Shown: in pieces, positions 45,271-54,636 of the stretch
How the letters are laid out: each line of letters opens with the position of its first letter
Numbering within the stretch: position 1 is the stretch's first letter
DNA from: Crocodylus rhombifer
Lineage: Eukaryota; Chordata; Crocodylia; Crocodylidae
Assembly: GCA_038503035.1 (NCBI GenBank)
Contig: JAVSML010001070.1
Coordinates: forward strand, 6,055 to 70,054
DNA length: 64,000 nucleotides
Direction of reading: 5' to 3'
Notes under the pieces: model-generated
What the model saw: only the letters and a program-made list of their open reading frames with translations
Databases searched by the model: none
Told to the model about the DNA's origin: nothing
Program-made: the position numbers and the translations under genes

Positions 45271-46152
45271 CAAATTCCCTCGATTTATGTGGTAGATGCA
45301 TTCCTGCAAAACTGTGCATAAATTGAATTCACATAAAGGGAACCCAGTTTATAATGTAAGAAATAAGGATACATTCCCATGGTGGTGAGGGAGGGAAGGT
45401 GTGAGGCTAGGGCTAGGGAAGGGGCAGGAAGAGGGGCACAGTGCAGCCCATCGGCTGCAAGCAGGTAGCCTTAGCCACTCCCAGGACAGCAGCAGGAGCA
45501 GCACTGGGCTCTTTCTGGCACTTGGGCTGGTGGCAGCCTGTTCTTGTCCTGCTGCAGGCTGGGGTCAGGGCCAATGCCAGCATTGGGCTCTTCCAAATGC
45601 TCAGGCTGGACTGTGGCAATGGGAGGGGGGCTGCTGCCATCCCAAAATTCACCATAGCCCCCCGCCTCAACCTGTCCTCCCAGCAATGCTGTTGACTGCT
45701 GGGAAGAGCCTGGTACTGCCGCCGGCCCCAGCCTGTGGTGGCAGCCTGCTTTCATCCTGTGTGCAGAGCTCAGTGCAGCCCCCGCAGCCCACAGCCCTCC
45801 TGGGATCCGCATAACAACAAGAGTTATGCCCTGCATCCTGCACCCCGCACTCAGTCACAGTTTCCTCTGCTTTGCTTCCTGGTGCAGCCCTGGGAGAGGC
45901 CAATGGGCTGCACCACACCTCTCCCCCTCTCCTTCCCCTATAGACTTAGTTTGCCACAACTTGGGCCTTCACTTCTCCCCACTCACCCTAGCCCTTGCTA
46001 CAGCAGCCCCGGGAGCAGCTGACACCACCTGCCTGAACCACAGCACTGTGCAACCCAGGGCCTGGGCTGACTGGGGACAAGCAGAGCCCCGGAGCTGATC
46101 GTATGAGAGTGAATTTGCATATATAGGACCCGCATAGATCAAGGGAAACATG
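45271..46152. mobile_element. 882 bp TA-flanked DNA transposon inside the RTE-like LINE
   Basis: The left end is CAAATTCCCTCGATTTATG (45271). The right end in reverse complement is CATGTTTCCCTTGATCTATG. Both are followed by CGGGT/TGGT. TA flanks both ends (45269-45270 and 46153-46154), and the LINE frame resumes directly on each side. A short AT-rich end (45271-45400) leads into a GC-rich core (45400-46090) with no transposase. The TA target and the CCCTCGATTTA-like terminus fit a mariner/pogo-type non-autonomous element. Confidence 0.8.
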
Positions 46153-46699
46153 TATTTCAGGGCTTTGGGTGGAATTCTGTCAGTTCTGGGGGCTTTGTTG
46201 CTTTTTATCTGGTTGATAATGGTAAATTTTCTTTCAGTGTAGGATGCTCATCTAGTTTCTCCTCAACAGGCAGTTCCTTGATTCAGTTGATGGCAGACTT
46301 ATGAACTGTGCATTCATTACTAAATAGAGTTTGAAAGTGCTTAGACCATCAGTCCATGACAGAGTCATTATCAATGTATAAAGTCCAGCTGTCAGAGCTC
46401 CTCAGTGGACTTTGGATCAGGAAGTTGGGGCCATAGGTAGATTTCAGTGCTTCTTAGAAGCTTCTGGTGTCTCCATTGTCAGCATACATTTGTATTCTTT
46501 TTGCAAGAGAAGTCCACCATTCATTTTGGATGTCATGAAATTTACATTGAAAGGTGTCACATGCCTGGTGATAGGTCGCATTCCTCTCTTGGCTAGTTGG
46601 CTGTGCTAAAAAAGTTTGGTAAGTAGACCTCTTTTTTGTGAGCAGGGCTTGGATGGCGTTGTCATTTTCATCAAACCAGTCATAGTTTCTCTTGGTCCT

Positions 46700-47600
46700 G
46701 AGGCCACCAGTCTCATTGCTGGTTTCCAAGACTGCTGACTTGATGGATTCCCAGAGTCCATCAGGTGAGGTGTCTGAAGTATGGATTTGGCTTTCAAGCC
46801 TCAACTGATGTGTTTTTTGAAAAATTTGTTTGGGGTTTCCTCTGTGTTTGGGTGGAGGCTTGAAGTGGAAAGACAACTTTGAGCGAACAAGTCTGTGGTC
46901 ATTATGGCAGTCAGCACTAGGCATAACTCTGGCGTGCAGGGCATCCCTAAGATCACACTGATGCACCGAGATGTAATCTATCAGGTGCCAATGTCTGTAG
47001 AAGGGATGCATCCAAGTGGTCTTGTAGTGGTTTTTCTTCTTAAACTGGGTGTTTGTTATTGCCATCTGCGTTTCCACACAGAGTTCCAGAAGCAAGCATC
47101 CATTGTCATTACAATTTCTTAATCCATGTCTTCCAAACACACATTTCCATGCTAGATAGTCACCACCAACTCTTGTGTTAAAATTGCCAATGATGATGAT
47201 CCTATCTTTATGTGGTGTTTTCTGGGTGAGATCACAGGGGTCATTAAAGTACTTAAGTTTGTCAACTGTGTCTGCCTGAAAGGTTGGAGCATACACACTA
47301 ATAACGGTAGCATGCTGCTGGTCACGCAAAGGAAGGCATAGGGACATGATGCAATAAGAAAGGCTGATTGGTAAGCTTTTTAGCCTGGAGGCAATGGAGT
47401 TCTTTATAATGAAGCCAACACTTTAGAGCCACGTTCCACCTGCAATTTACCTGACCACTAGAGGGTGTAACCAACATTGTGTTCTATTAGGCTGCCTTGT
47501 TCTGGGAGTTGCACCTCACTCAGGGCTGCTATGTCAATGTCTAGCCTAGCTAGCTCATGGGCAACTAGGCTGAACGTCACTGAAGATGCCTACTATCTTC
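46700..47600 (-). pseudogene. RTE-like apurinic-type endonuclease domain
   Basis: The endonuclease nicks target DNA for priming. On the minus strand ARLDIDIAALSEVQLPEQG (about 47560-47505) leads, after a frame change near 47350, into the open stretch 46454-47347. It shows SVYAPTFQ, IIIIGNFNTRVGGD, FGRHGLRNCNDNGCLLLE, TNTQFKKK, TTWMHP, HLIDYISV and SADCHNDHRLVRSKLSF. The usual GDFN is GNFN, so one metal or catalytic Asp is changed to Asn. The NDH motif keeps Asp and His. Confidence 0.85.
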
Positions 47601-47700
47601 AGAGTCCAGCACTATATGGATTTTCCAACATGCAAGGTGCAGAGGTTTTCTTTTTTCCCACCTTTTGAGGTGGGGCTGGAGTTTTCATTTTCATTTTCAT

Positions 47701-48059
47701 TGTAATTTGGCCACTCTGAAGATGCACACTGACCACGGTGAACTAGCTGGGTGGTAGGGAGATGAGCATTAGTGTAGGCCAGCTTTTCTAGAACCTTCTC
47801 CTATTTAGGACTGAGCAATACTATCCTTCAAAAAGGCTGCTTAGATGCACAGGGTGCTGCTGGGTGATGATGGAGACTCTGGGTCATCATCAGAATGACC
47901 CGCACCTCTAAGCCACCTGCATGTAGGACTGGGACTGCTGCTTCCATTTCCTGCTATTTTCAGCCCACTCCCAGCACTGTAGGATTACAGAACTGGTTTC
48001 CTTCCTTCCTGCATGTGGAGGTTTAAACTGGAGTACAATTTCCACTGACCGGCCCAAGG
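47701..48059. other. No gene recognised; possible 5' untranslated part of the LINE
   Basis: Upstream of the endonuclease on the minus strand. There is a TTTTCATTTTCATTTTCATT short tandem at 47681-47700. No other signal. Confidence 0.4.
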
Positions 48060-48750
48060 TGTGGCAGGGAACTAAATTGTTTGCTCCTTTAAGAGCAGAA
48101 GCAGCCTAGGGAGAGGGCCCTAGGAGCCAGGCAGAAACCCCACAGTTGTACATTACTATGGCACCAGGGTAACAATGGAATTACCCTGCACCTGCACCCA
48201 GTCAGCTGACCAGAAGGCAGGGCCCTGGGCACATATAAACCCCAGAGCTGAGGCCAGGAGGGGTTAGTTCTCTAGCAGCAGCCAGGGGAAGGAACCTTCA
48301 GAGAAGAATTGCCCAGAGATGCTGTGGCTGCCTGATATGCTGTATATAGGGTTAATGGGGATTCAGGAGCTCACCAGGTACCCTGGCCTACAAGGCACTT
48401 AATGCTGGGGGGGAAGTTTGAAAGGGACAGAGCACACCCTGAACTGGTTATATTTTGTTATAGCCCAGGGGCTTATATTTTGGTTTCTGTTTATAAACTG
48501 GTGGACCAGGAAGAGGCTATTGTGGAGAAGGAGACCCCATTGGGACCACAGTATGGTGCTACACACCAGCAGGTGCAGCACCAGGGGGCACAGAGACAAA
48601 GGGGCTGTGGAGAACCCAGCACCAGTGTGGGCACAGAGACAGGGCTGTGAAGAGACCAGTGATGAAGGAGAGGCTGAGCTACATCAAGGTGTCAAGTATC
48701 TCAGTCACTTGCAGACCTGTAGGCCACCGCCTGCTGGCTGACTGGAGTGA
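48060..48750 (+). mobile_element. LTR-like sequence with TATA box (tentative)
   Basis: It starts TGTGGCAGGGAACT (48060) and has a TATA box TATAAA at 48234-48239, followed by GAGGCCAGGAGGGG and CTAGCAGCAGCC. These match, in the same order, the minus-strand promoter region of the solo LTR at 49252-50353 (GAGGCCAGGAGGGCAG, GCTAGCAGCTGAGG). It therefore looks like a relative of that LTR in opposite orientation. The 3' end and target duplications could not be fixed. Confidence 0.45.
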
Positions 48751-49246
48751 AACAGTTTCTAATTTGGAGATCTACACATCCATGCTTTTCACCTGCCATG
48801 ACTTGGTGTTAAAGGAGTTGGTTCAGTACCTGGATGTGTAGTCCCATTAGTTGTCCCACTATTGTCCCGAGGAGGTCCTACGTTCCTGAGGGCTCCGCCA
48901 TCCCTACACCCTTGCCTGTTCCACCAGGTTCTGATCAGCCGCTTGGTCCTGCAGTGTGACTTCCATCTCAAGCAGAAGAAAAACAAAAGGAAAAGGACAA
49001 AACCCGGCACTCCTGGCCTGGGGTTATGATTCCAGCTCCTTTTAACCGAGCAAAAAACCAAAATTGACTTTCAGGAGGTCAGTCCCTCTCTTCTTCCCCT
49101 ACCCATGCTTGGGTGGCTCTTCCTGAGCCTCTTATTGAGGTCGTCATGATTCCCCTCATTTCATTAGGTGCATTTGTGACACCATTTTGGCTTGCACCAC
49201 TTTTAGGGACTTTATGGTACTGCAAGTCTATAGTGCCCCTCTATTA
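48751..49246. other. No gene recognised
   Basis: Unclear sequence between the two LTR-like units. At 49206-49220 is GGGACTTTATGGTAC, which recurs at 50354-50368 just after the solo LTR. Confidence 0.4.
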
Positions 49247-49549
49247 GGGACTGTGACAGGGTGGGAACTAGGGGTACTGTGAATTCCCCTAGTGCCCCCT
49301 ATCGTGCCAAATGGGTTTCAATGCACCCTCAGTATCTTGCCCGCCACTTCTTTGATGTTAATATTGTTAAAGGGAGGCTGCCTTTTTATCTTCTTTGTCA
49401 CAGTGCCCTGAGATGTCCCAGGCCATGCCCTGCCTTCAGTGACATGGTGCACTAAAGCCTCAGGGGCTACGCGAGCCTCAGTGGCTCCTACCACCCCTAT
49501 ACCACACCCCAAGCCTCGCAAGGGTACCAGACGTTGTCTGGTCAAATCC

Positions 49550-49870
49550 CCTCTTGGCACCCTCACGGGTGCTCCCTGGCTCATCCCACAGTCACCCGTG
49601 CCCTCACGGGTCCCCAGGCTCATCTCCATTGGCTGTGCCCTCAAGGACACTCTCTGGCTCATCTCACTGTATACCTGCGCCCTCAGGGGTGCTCCTTGGC
49701 TTCTCCCGCAGCTGCCACCTGCACTGGGGCCTATCTCTGTGCTCATGCCCGCACTGGGGCTCCTCTCACACTCGTGGCCCACACTGGGGCCTACCCTTGT
49801 GATCCTGCCTGCACTGGGGCCTTGCCTTGCGATCCTGCCTGCACTGGGGCCGGGGTCGATACACCCCAAA
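49550..49870 (+). repeat. Minisatellite inside the solo LTR
   Basis: 49780-49850 has 30-base units built on CCTGCCTGCACTGGGGCC. Upstream (49550-49730) longer degenerate units repeat GCCCTCACGGGTGCTCC-like text and CTGGCTCATC. This gives long stop-free frames on both strands that are not genes. Confidence 0.7.
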
Positions 49871-50327
49871 ACGCTGCGCCCTCTCTGGTGCTGGGTCTCC
49901 ACGCTACTGTGGAGCCCCCATGAGGCCTCCTCCAACCCCTTACAGCCTCACACAGTCCTCCAGTCTTATAAAACTACAAACAGAAAACTCCAGCTCCTAG
50001 GCTACAACATAAACTTAAGCCAACTGGCTAACTATCATTCATATCCCTACCAGGGTTTCCTCCACCTGATATCATCAAGCAGAAGCTGCTCAGGCCATCA
50101 GGCTTCTCTGCTCTGCTTACTCCAGCAAAGCTCCCTCTTCCTCAGCTGCTAGCGGGGAACTGCCCTCCTGGCCTCATGCTTGGGCTTAAGAAGGGGCCAA
50201 GCCCTGCCCCTTCCTGTCAGCTGATCCCCTTGGTTCCTCTAGCAACCAGCACCTGTGCTGCCCTGGCAGTTGAACCTCCTCCTTCTCACCACTAGGGATC
50301 TCTCCTGGGTCGCTTCCATTTTCAGGT

Positions 50328-50349
50328 GCAGGGCACTTAAGTGCCCTGC
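50328..50349. repeat. Perfect 22-base palindrome
   Basis: GCAGGGCACTT is followed at once by AAGTGCCCTGC. It lies 4 bases inside the CA end of the solo LTR, which on the minus strand is the start of U3. Confidence 0.9.
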
Positions 50350-50358
50350 GACAGGGAC

Positions 50359-52029
50359 TTTATGGTACAAAAACTCTTCTGGGCTCCCTGCATGGTAACA
50401 AACAGTTCTAAGCACCACCAGGTCAGCAGTCCTCACTCTAAGTTCCCTCTGGGGAGTTTGCTTTCTGCAGGACTCTCCTACCAGCTCTTCACATTGCTCT
50501 AATTGTTCCCTACAGCATGCGTCAACTCAGTCCTCCTCCTTCCGGTTCTACGCTCCCACCCCTTGTCCATTTAGGGCTCTTCTTTATACCAACATTGGTG
50601 CTCACAGCCCCTCCCCTCCAGAAGCACCTGGGTAAGGAGGGGTTTCTGCCAGCCTCTTTGGGGCTGTGGGTCTGGGGCTACTGACCCTTTGTTTAGCCCT
50701 TGTGCTTTTGAGCCTTGTAACTCTTTCTCTCTCTCACACAAGGCCTCAGAGGAACAACATTTAAATGCCATCTGTGAGGCTTGGGGCATGGTAAAGGGGC
50801 ATTTTTGGAGACATGCATCTAGACCATAAGGCTGATGGTGTCAATATTTTGAACAGGACTCAAAAAGGGTCCAAGGACCTGCAGGGCTCAGTGGGGTCCA
50901 TCAGGACTGTGCCCAAACACAAACTCAAGGACAGCCTCCCTATTTATTATAATCACCAGCAAGACATGGCAGGAGAGGAAAAGTGTTCCCATTGGGCAAG
51001 TTTGGTAGTCACAGAGCCCTAGGGTCATCACGGCCATCCCTGGGGACCCCATCCTGTGACACTGGCCCCACTCTTTAATCCTGAAACTCATGTGCCATAG
51101 GCTAGTGAACTAGGATGGTGGCAAAAATCTCCAGGCTGTAGGTTTAGTTTCAGAGTATCTTTCTCCTAGGTGGATTGCCGAACCGGAGCTAAAGCGTTAC
51201 ACCTACTCTGGTTATTTGGGTTGGGTGACTAATTTGCCTGGAACCTCACCTTTGACCTTACCACCATGGGAGATCCCACCAGGAAATAATTTGCAGATGG
51301 TATCACTCTCAGAATTATTGGGACATGCAAACCTCTCCACCACAACACGGTTGCAATCCAGGAAGAAGAGCCTTTAAACAAATTAACAAAAGAAATATAA
51401 CGTTAAAGAACACATACTTTTCCTTAAACGGTTTCAACTTCTTGGGTGAAATTGTGCCTCCATTAAAATCAATGGGATTTTTGGCATCGACTTGATAAGG
51501 GACTAGACTATGACCTCTGGAATTTCTGAGTCATTGTCTATGATACAAAGATTCTATTATTTTACTAAGATGCCAGAATGAGGGAGACAGCCCAAAATGG
51601 TATTTAATAGATTTACCACTGAATAGCATTTTAATCATAATCTAGGATTGTACTCCCCCAGTGTGACTGATGGTACATGTTTTGTCTTAAAGCTTCACAC
51701 AGGATTGTTGCTGGAATATAAGTGAATGCTGGCAAGAGTGGGCTGATTGTATTTTGCCTAATGATACGGAGAGGCTGGCTTTTGGAAATGTGTTTGCTGG
51801 AAAAGCCAAGTGTGTGGGATGCTGCAAGAGCTGTGCTGCAGGGGCAGATGATTTGTTTGTCAGTAACTCTTAGAAGGGAAGAGGACAGAAACTGTCAATT
51901 TGAAAACCAGACTGATGTTACAAAAAATGTTATTGTGTTTTTTAGTCTAAATGTGTTTGCTTGGAGAAATAAATTACATGGTTGGATTTTTTCCCCCGAG
52001 GCATCTTTTGCTATGAATAAACATAAGTC
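50359..52029. other. No host gene recognised; possible old repeat at 51114-51377
   Basis: Unique or unknown repeat DNA. 51114-51377 (+) is an open stretch of about 88 codons without a Met start, with moderate GC and no frame break. I suspect it is an old, conserved interspersed repeat such as a LINE leader rather than a gene, from memory only. Confidence 0.4.
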
Positions 52030-53471
52030 AAACATAAGTTATCCCTAAGAACTGGAAGAAGGCCAATGTTGTGCCCATCTTTAAGAAGGGGAAGAGGGAG
52101 GACCTGAGGATATATAGGTCAATTAGCCTAACTTCTATCCCAGGGACAATCCTGGAAAAATTCATTAAGGAGTCTATGTGTGATAGACTTGCAGAAAGTA
52201 TGATTCTGAACAGCAGTCAGCATGGCCTCATTGTGGGCAGGTCTTGTCTTACCAACCTTATCTCCTTTTACAGTCAGGTAACTCGCCACCTGGATAAGAG
52301 AGAAAAGGTTGATATTATATATCTTGACTTCCAAAAAACCTTTGCTTTGATATCTATCCCATGATGTTCTTGCGAGAAAATTGGGGGATTGTGTGCTTAG
52401 CTGCAAGACAGTTAAGTGGGTATGAAGCTGGCTATGGGGTAGGACCCAGAGAGTCCAAATGAACAGATGTGTGTCATCCTGGGGAGTAGTGGCCAGCAGT
52501 GTCCCACAGGGGTCAGTGCTTGGTCCAGTACATTTCAACATCTTTGTCAATGATTTGGATGTGGGGGAAAGAGCTCACTGGCCAAGTCTGTGGATTACAC
52601 TAAATTATGGGCAAGTGTGGCCACACTTAAAGATAGGCTACAGATACAGGTGAATCTAGACAGGTGAGAAAGTTGGGTGAGTCAGAGCCAGATGAAGTTC
52701 AACAATGAGAAATGTAAAGTGCTCCACCTAGGGATAGACATCTCCCTACACACCTACAGGCTTGGCGGCACCAAACTGATTAGCACCATGAATGAAAGGG
52801 ACCTAGGGGTAATAATAGAGCACAGTATGAACTTGAGCCAGCAGTGTGATGCTGTAGGCAGCAGGGCAAACAATACTTTGGCATACATCAATTGATGTAT
52901 CTCCAGCAAAACCAAGGAAGTGATTCTTCCACTCTACTCAGCACAGCTGCAGTACTGTGTCCAGTTCTGGGTGCCACACTTCAACAAGGATGTGGTAAAG
53001 CTTGAGAGAGTCCAGAGAAGGGCCACTTGTATGATCAGAGACTTGCATGGCAAGCCATGCAAGAAAAGGCTGAGGGACCTAGGAATCCTCAGCCTGAAAA
53101 AAAGAAGGCTGAGAGGGAACCTGGTAGCAGCTCACTTACCATTACATCAGGGGAGTACATCAAGGGCTTGGTGAACAACTGTTCACCAGGGCACCCTTGG
53201 GGAAAACCAGGAGTAATGGTCACAAACTCCTAGAAGACTGGTTCAGGCTCAACATTAGGAAAAACTTCTTCACAGTTAGAGTGTCCAGACTGTACAATAA
53301 GTTCGCTCCAGAGGTGGTGCAATTGCCTACCCTGGAAAGCTTGAAAAGGACACTGGACAATAACCTTGCTGACATCACCTGACCCCAGCTGTCTTTCCTG
53401 CCTGGTGCAGGGGGCAGGATCTGATGATCTTCTGAGGTCCCTTCCAGCCTTACAAACTATGAATCTATGAA
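52030..53471 (+). pseudogene. CR1 LINE, 5'-truncated (CR1-B)
   Basis: It begins within ORF2 at IPKNWKKANVVPIFKKGKRE (about 52038-52095) and gives YRSISLTSIPG, SSQHGLIVGRSCLTNLI, and VDIIYLDFQKTF in one open frame (to 52363), then shifts. The palm box near 52585 reads VDYTKLWA, so the FADD motif is damaged by a small deletion. The thumb YSAQLQYCVQFWVPHFNKD and RDLGILSLKKRRLRGNLVA follows (52930-53130), then the NIRKNFFTVRVSRLYNKF C-terminus (to 53382). The 3' end GGTCCCTTCCAGCC, then CTATGAATCTATGA, closes at about 53471. No target duplication was sought beyond this, as CR1 often lacks one. Confidence 0.88.
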
Positions 53472-53758
53472 TGAAGACATGGGTCTTACCACTGTTAAGA
53501 GGGAGGATAGCCTAGATCTGATAATGTTATACATTTCTTCCTCTTTGTTTATTAATAAAGCTATATCATTATGACTGCTCACCTTGGCCTTGTACTTCAC
53601 CTCATCCAAATTCTCCCTTTCTTTTGCTGACTGATAAGACACACTCAGAGCATCTAAATATTTAGTCAGTTTGAAGATTCATAAGCATTCTCTCTCTCTC
53701 TCTTTCTTCTTCTCCCCTCTCAGGTTCATGGTAGATGGGGGGAAACAACTAAGGATCC
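53472..53758. other. Short unique spacer with CT microsatellite
   Basis: A (CT)n tract lies at 53690-53704. Nothing else seen. Confidence 0.5.
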
Positions 53759-53766
53759 TTATAGAC

Positions 53767-53937
53767 CAGCAGTTCCCAATATAGAGTCATGATCCAAATG
53801 AGGATAGCAGGGGCAATACTGGTGGTACTGCACACAAAGGATGAGCTGTGCCACATTCCAGGAGCTCCCCCGCGCCTGGGCCGCTGCCACAATCTGCTCC
53901 CAGCAGCAGGTAATGGCAAAAAAAGGCTGGGAACCAC
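53767..53937. mobile_element. 171 bp non-autonomous hAT element with perfect 8-base target duplication
   Basis: The left terminus is CAGCAGTTCCCA and the right terminus in reverse complement is GTGGTTCCCAGCC, both variants of the common hAT end CAGTGGTTCCCA. The right end seems to have lost two terminal bases. TTATAGAC occurs at 53759-53766 and again at 53938-53945. There is no coding capacity. Confidence 0.85.
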
Positions 53938-53945
53938 TTATAGAC

Positions 53946-54636
53946 AATACTGATACTTGACTGAAAACAAAAAACAGAAAAACACTGGTTAAATGAGATT
54001 AAATAGGGGAATTCTTCAAGGCTAGGGACAGGTATTACATATAAACTGATTTAAGTGATTGGAAGCTGGCTTAAACCTGTGACAAAACAGAAGTTCAATG
54101 CACATAAACCTCTTTCAAAATGGCCAAATCAGGTTTAAGATAAACCTGGTTGAATGTAGTATCAAACTTAACTGATTTAGTTAACATCAGCTCACTGTGT
54201 TATTAGTTCAATCTATGCAGTTTAGAGAAAGCTTCAGAGACTGAACTGATTCAATCAATCTCTGGCTTTTTGCTTGTCTGTACTTAACCAAGGAGACTCT
54301 CCACTTGAATGTGGGACACTTATTTTACAAATCACTTGGAGAGCTTGCTTATGAAGGACCTCAGAGAAGATTACAACACATAGCACCAATGATGGAGTCA
54401 TGTGCTACAAGTATAAAACCTAGCACATTTCATTTCTCAGGTTTCCAAGGTCTCAAATTTGTAAACACAGATATAAATATTTTGAAAATGAGTTTATGTG
54501 GAACAAGTTACACCTCAAGATAAGTTTTCCTGGTTTAGCTTTTATTTGCTGCAGGGCAAGAGCATAAAAATGGGCAGTTAGCACAGAGTTGTGGATGAAT
54601 TTTAAATGTTCACATTTGTTCACTTTGTGGTAATTT
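53946..54636. other. No gene recognised
   Basis: AT-rich unique DNA. Confidence 0.5.

Larger units (their letters stand above)
43600..47700 (-). mobile_element. RTE-like LINE, nearly complete coding region, split by a DNA transposon
   Basis: Read on the minus strand the element runs endonuclease (47600-46700), linker (46700-46155), reverse transcriptase (45270-44280) and a cysteine-containing C-terminus (about 43960-43727). An 882-base TA-flanked transposon at 45271-46152 interrupts it: coding before it (TIINQIKSNKAPRT) continues after it (FHGLFIAGWEQEKILQDLHDA is split here). A single ORF with an apurinic-type endonuclease, GNFN and NDHRLV motifs, and a C-terminal Cys-x2-Cys tail suggests the RTE/RTEX group. 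The clade is inferred. It has many frameshifts. Confidence 0.8.
49252..50353 (-). mobile_element. Solo LTR (1102 bp) with 5-base target duplication
   Basis: It starts TGTGACAGGGTGGG and ends GCCCTGCGACA (TG...CA), with short inverted termini TGTGACAGGG and TGTCGCAGGG. The direct flanks are GGGAC at 49247-49251 and GGGAC at 50354-50358. No coding sequence lies inside. Orientation is inferred as minus, from a promoter-like order on that strand (CTTCTTAAGCCC near 50190 then GAGGCCAGGAGGGCAG) shared with the TATA-bearing LTR-like stretch at 48060. It includes a minisatellite (49550-49870) and a 22-base palindrome (50328-50349). The 5-base duplication fits Ty3/gypsy or retroviral integration. Confidence 0.8.

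Noticed and set aside
45401..46098. GC-rich frames of 80-137 codons, possible exon or CpG island
   Set aside because: They are inside a TA-flanked non-autonomous transposon in a LINE. No domain and no splice structure.
48055..48689. CAAGG direct repeat as target duplication for the LTR-like sequence at 48060
   Set aside because: The base before the second CAAGG does not give the expected CA end, so the match is probably chance.
49318..50152. Overlapping long frames (205 and 237 codons) on opposite strands
   Set aside because: They coincide with the GC-rich minisatellite in a solo LTR. The repeat-like residues follow the DNA repeat unit.
51280..51377. Tyrosine recombinase (integrase) gene suggested by LLGHANLSTT
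   Set aside because: The required His-x-x-Arg and catalytic Tyr are absent, and the rest of the frame does not follow the family. Kept only as a low-certainty observation.
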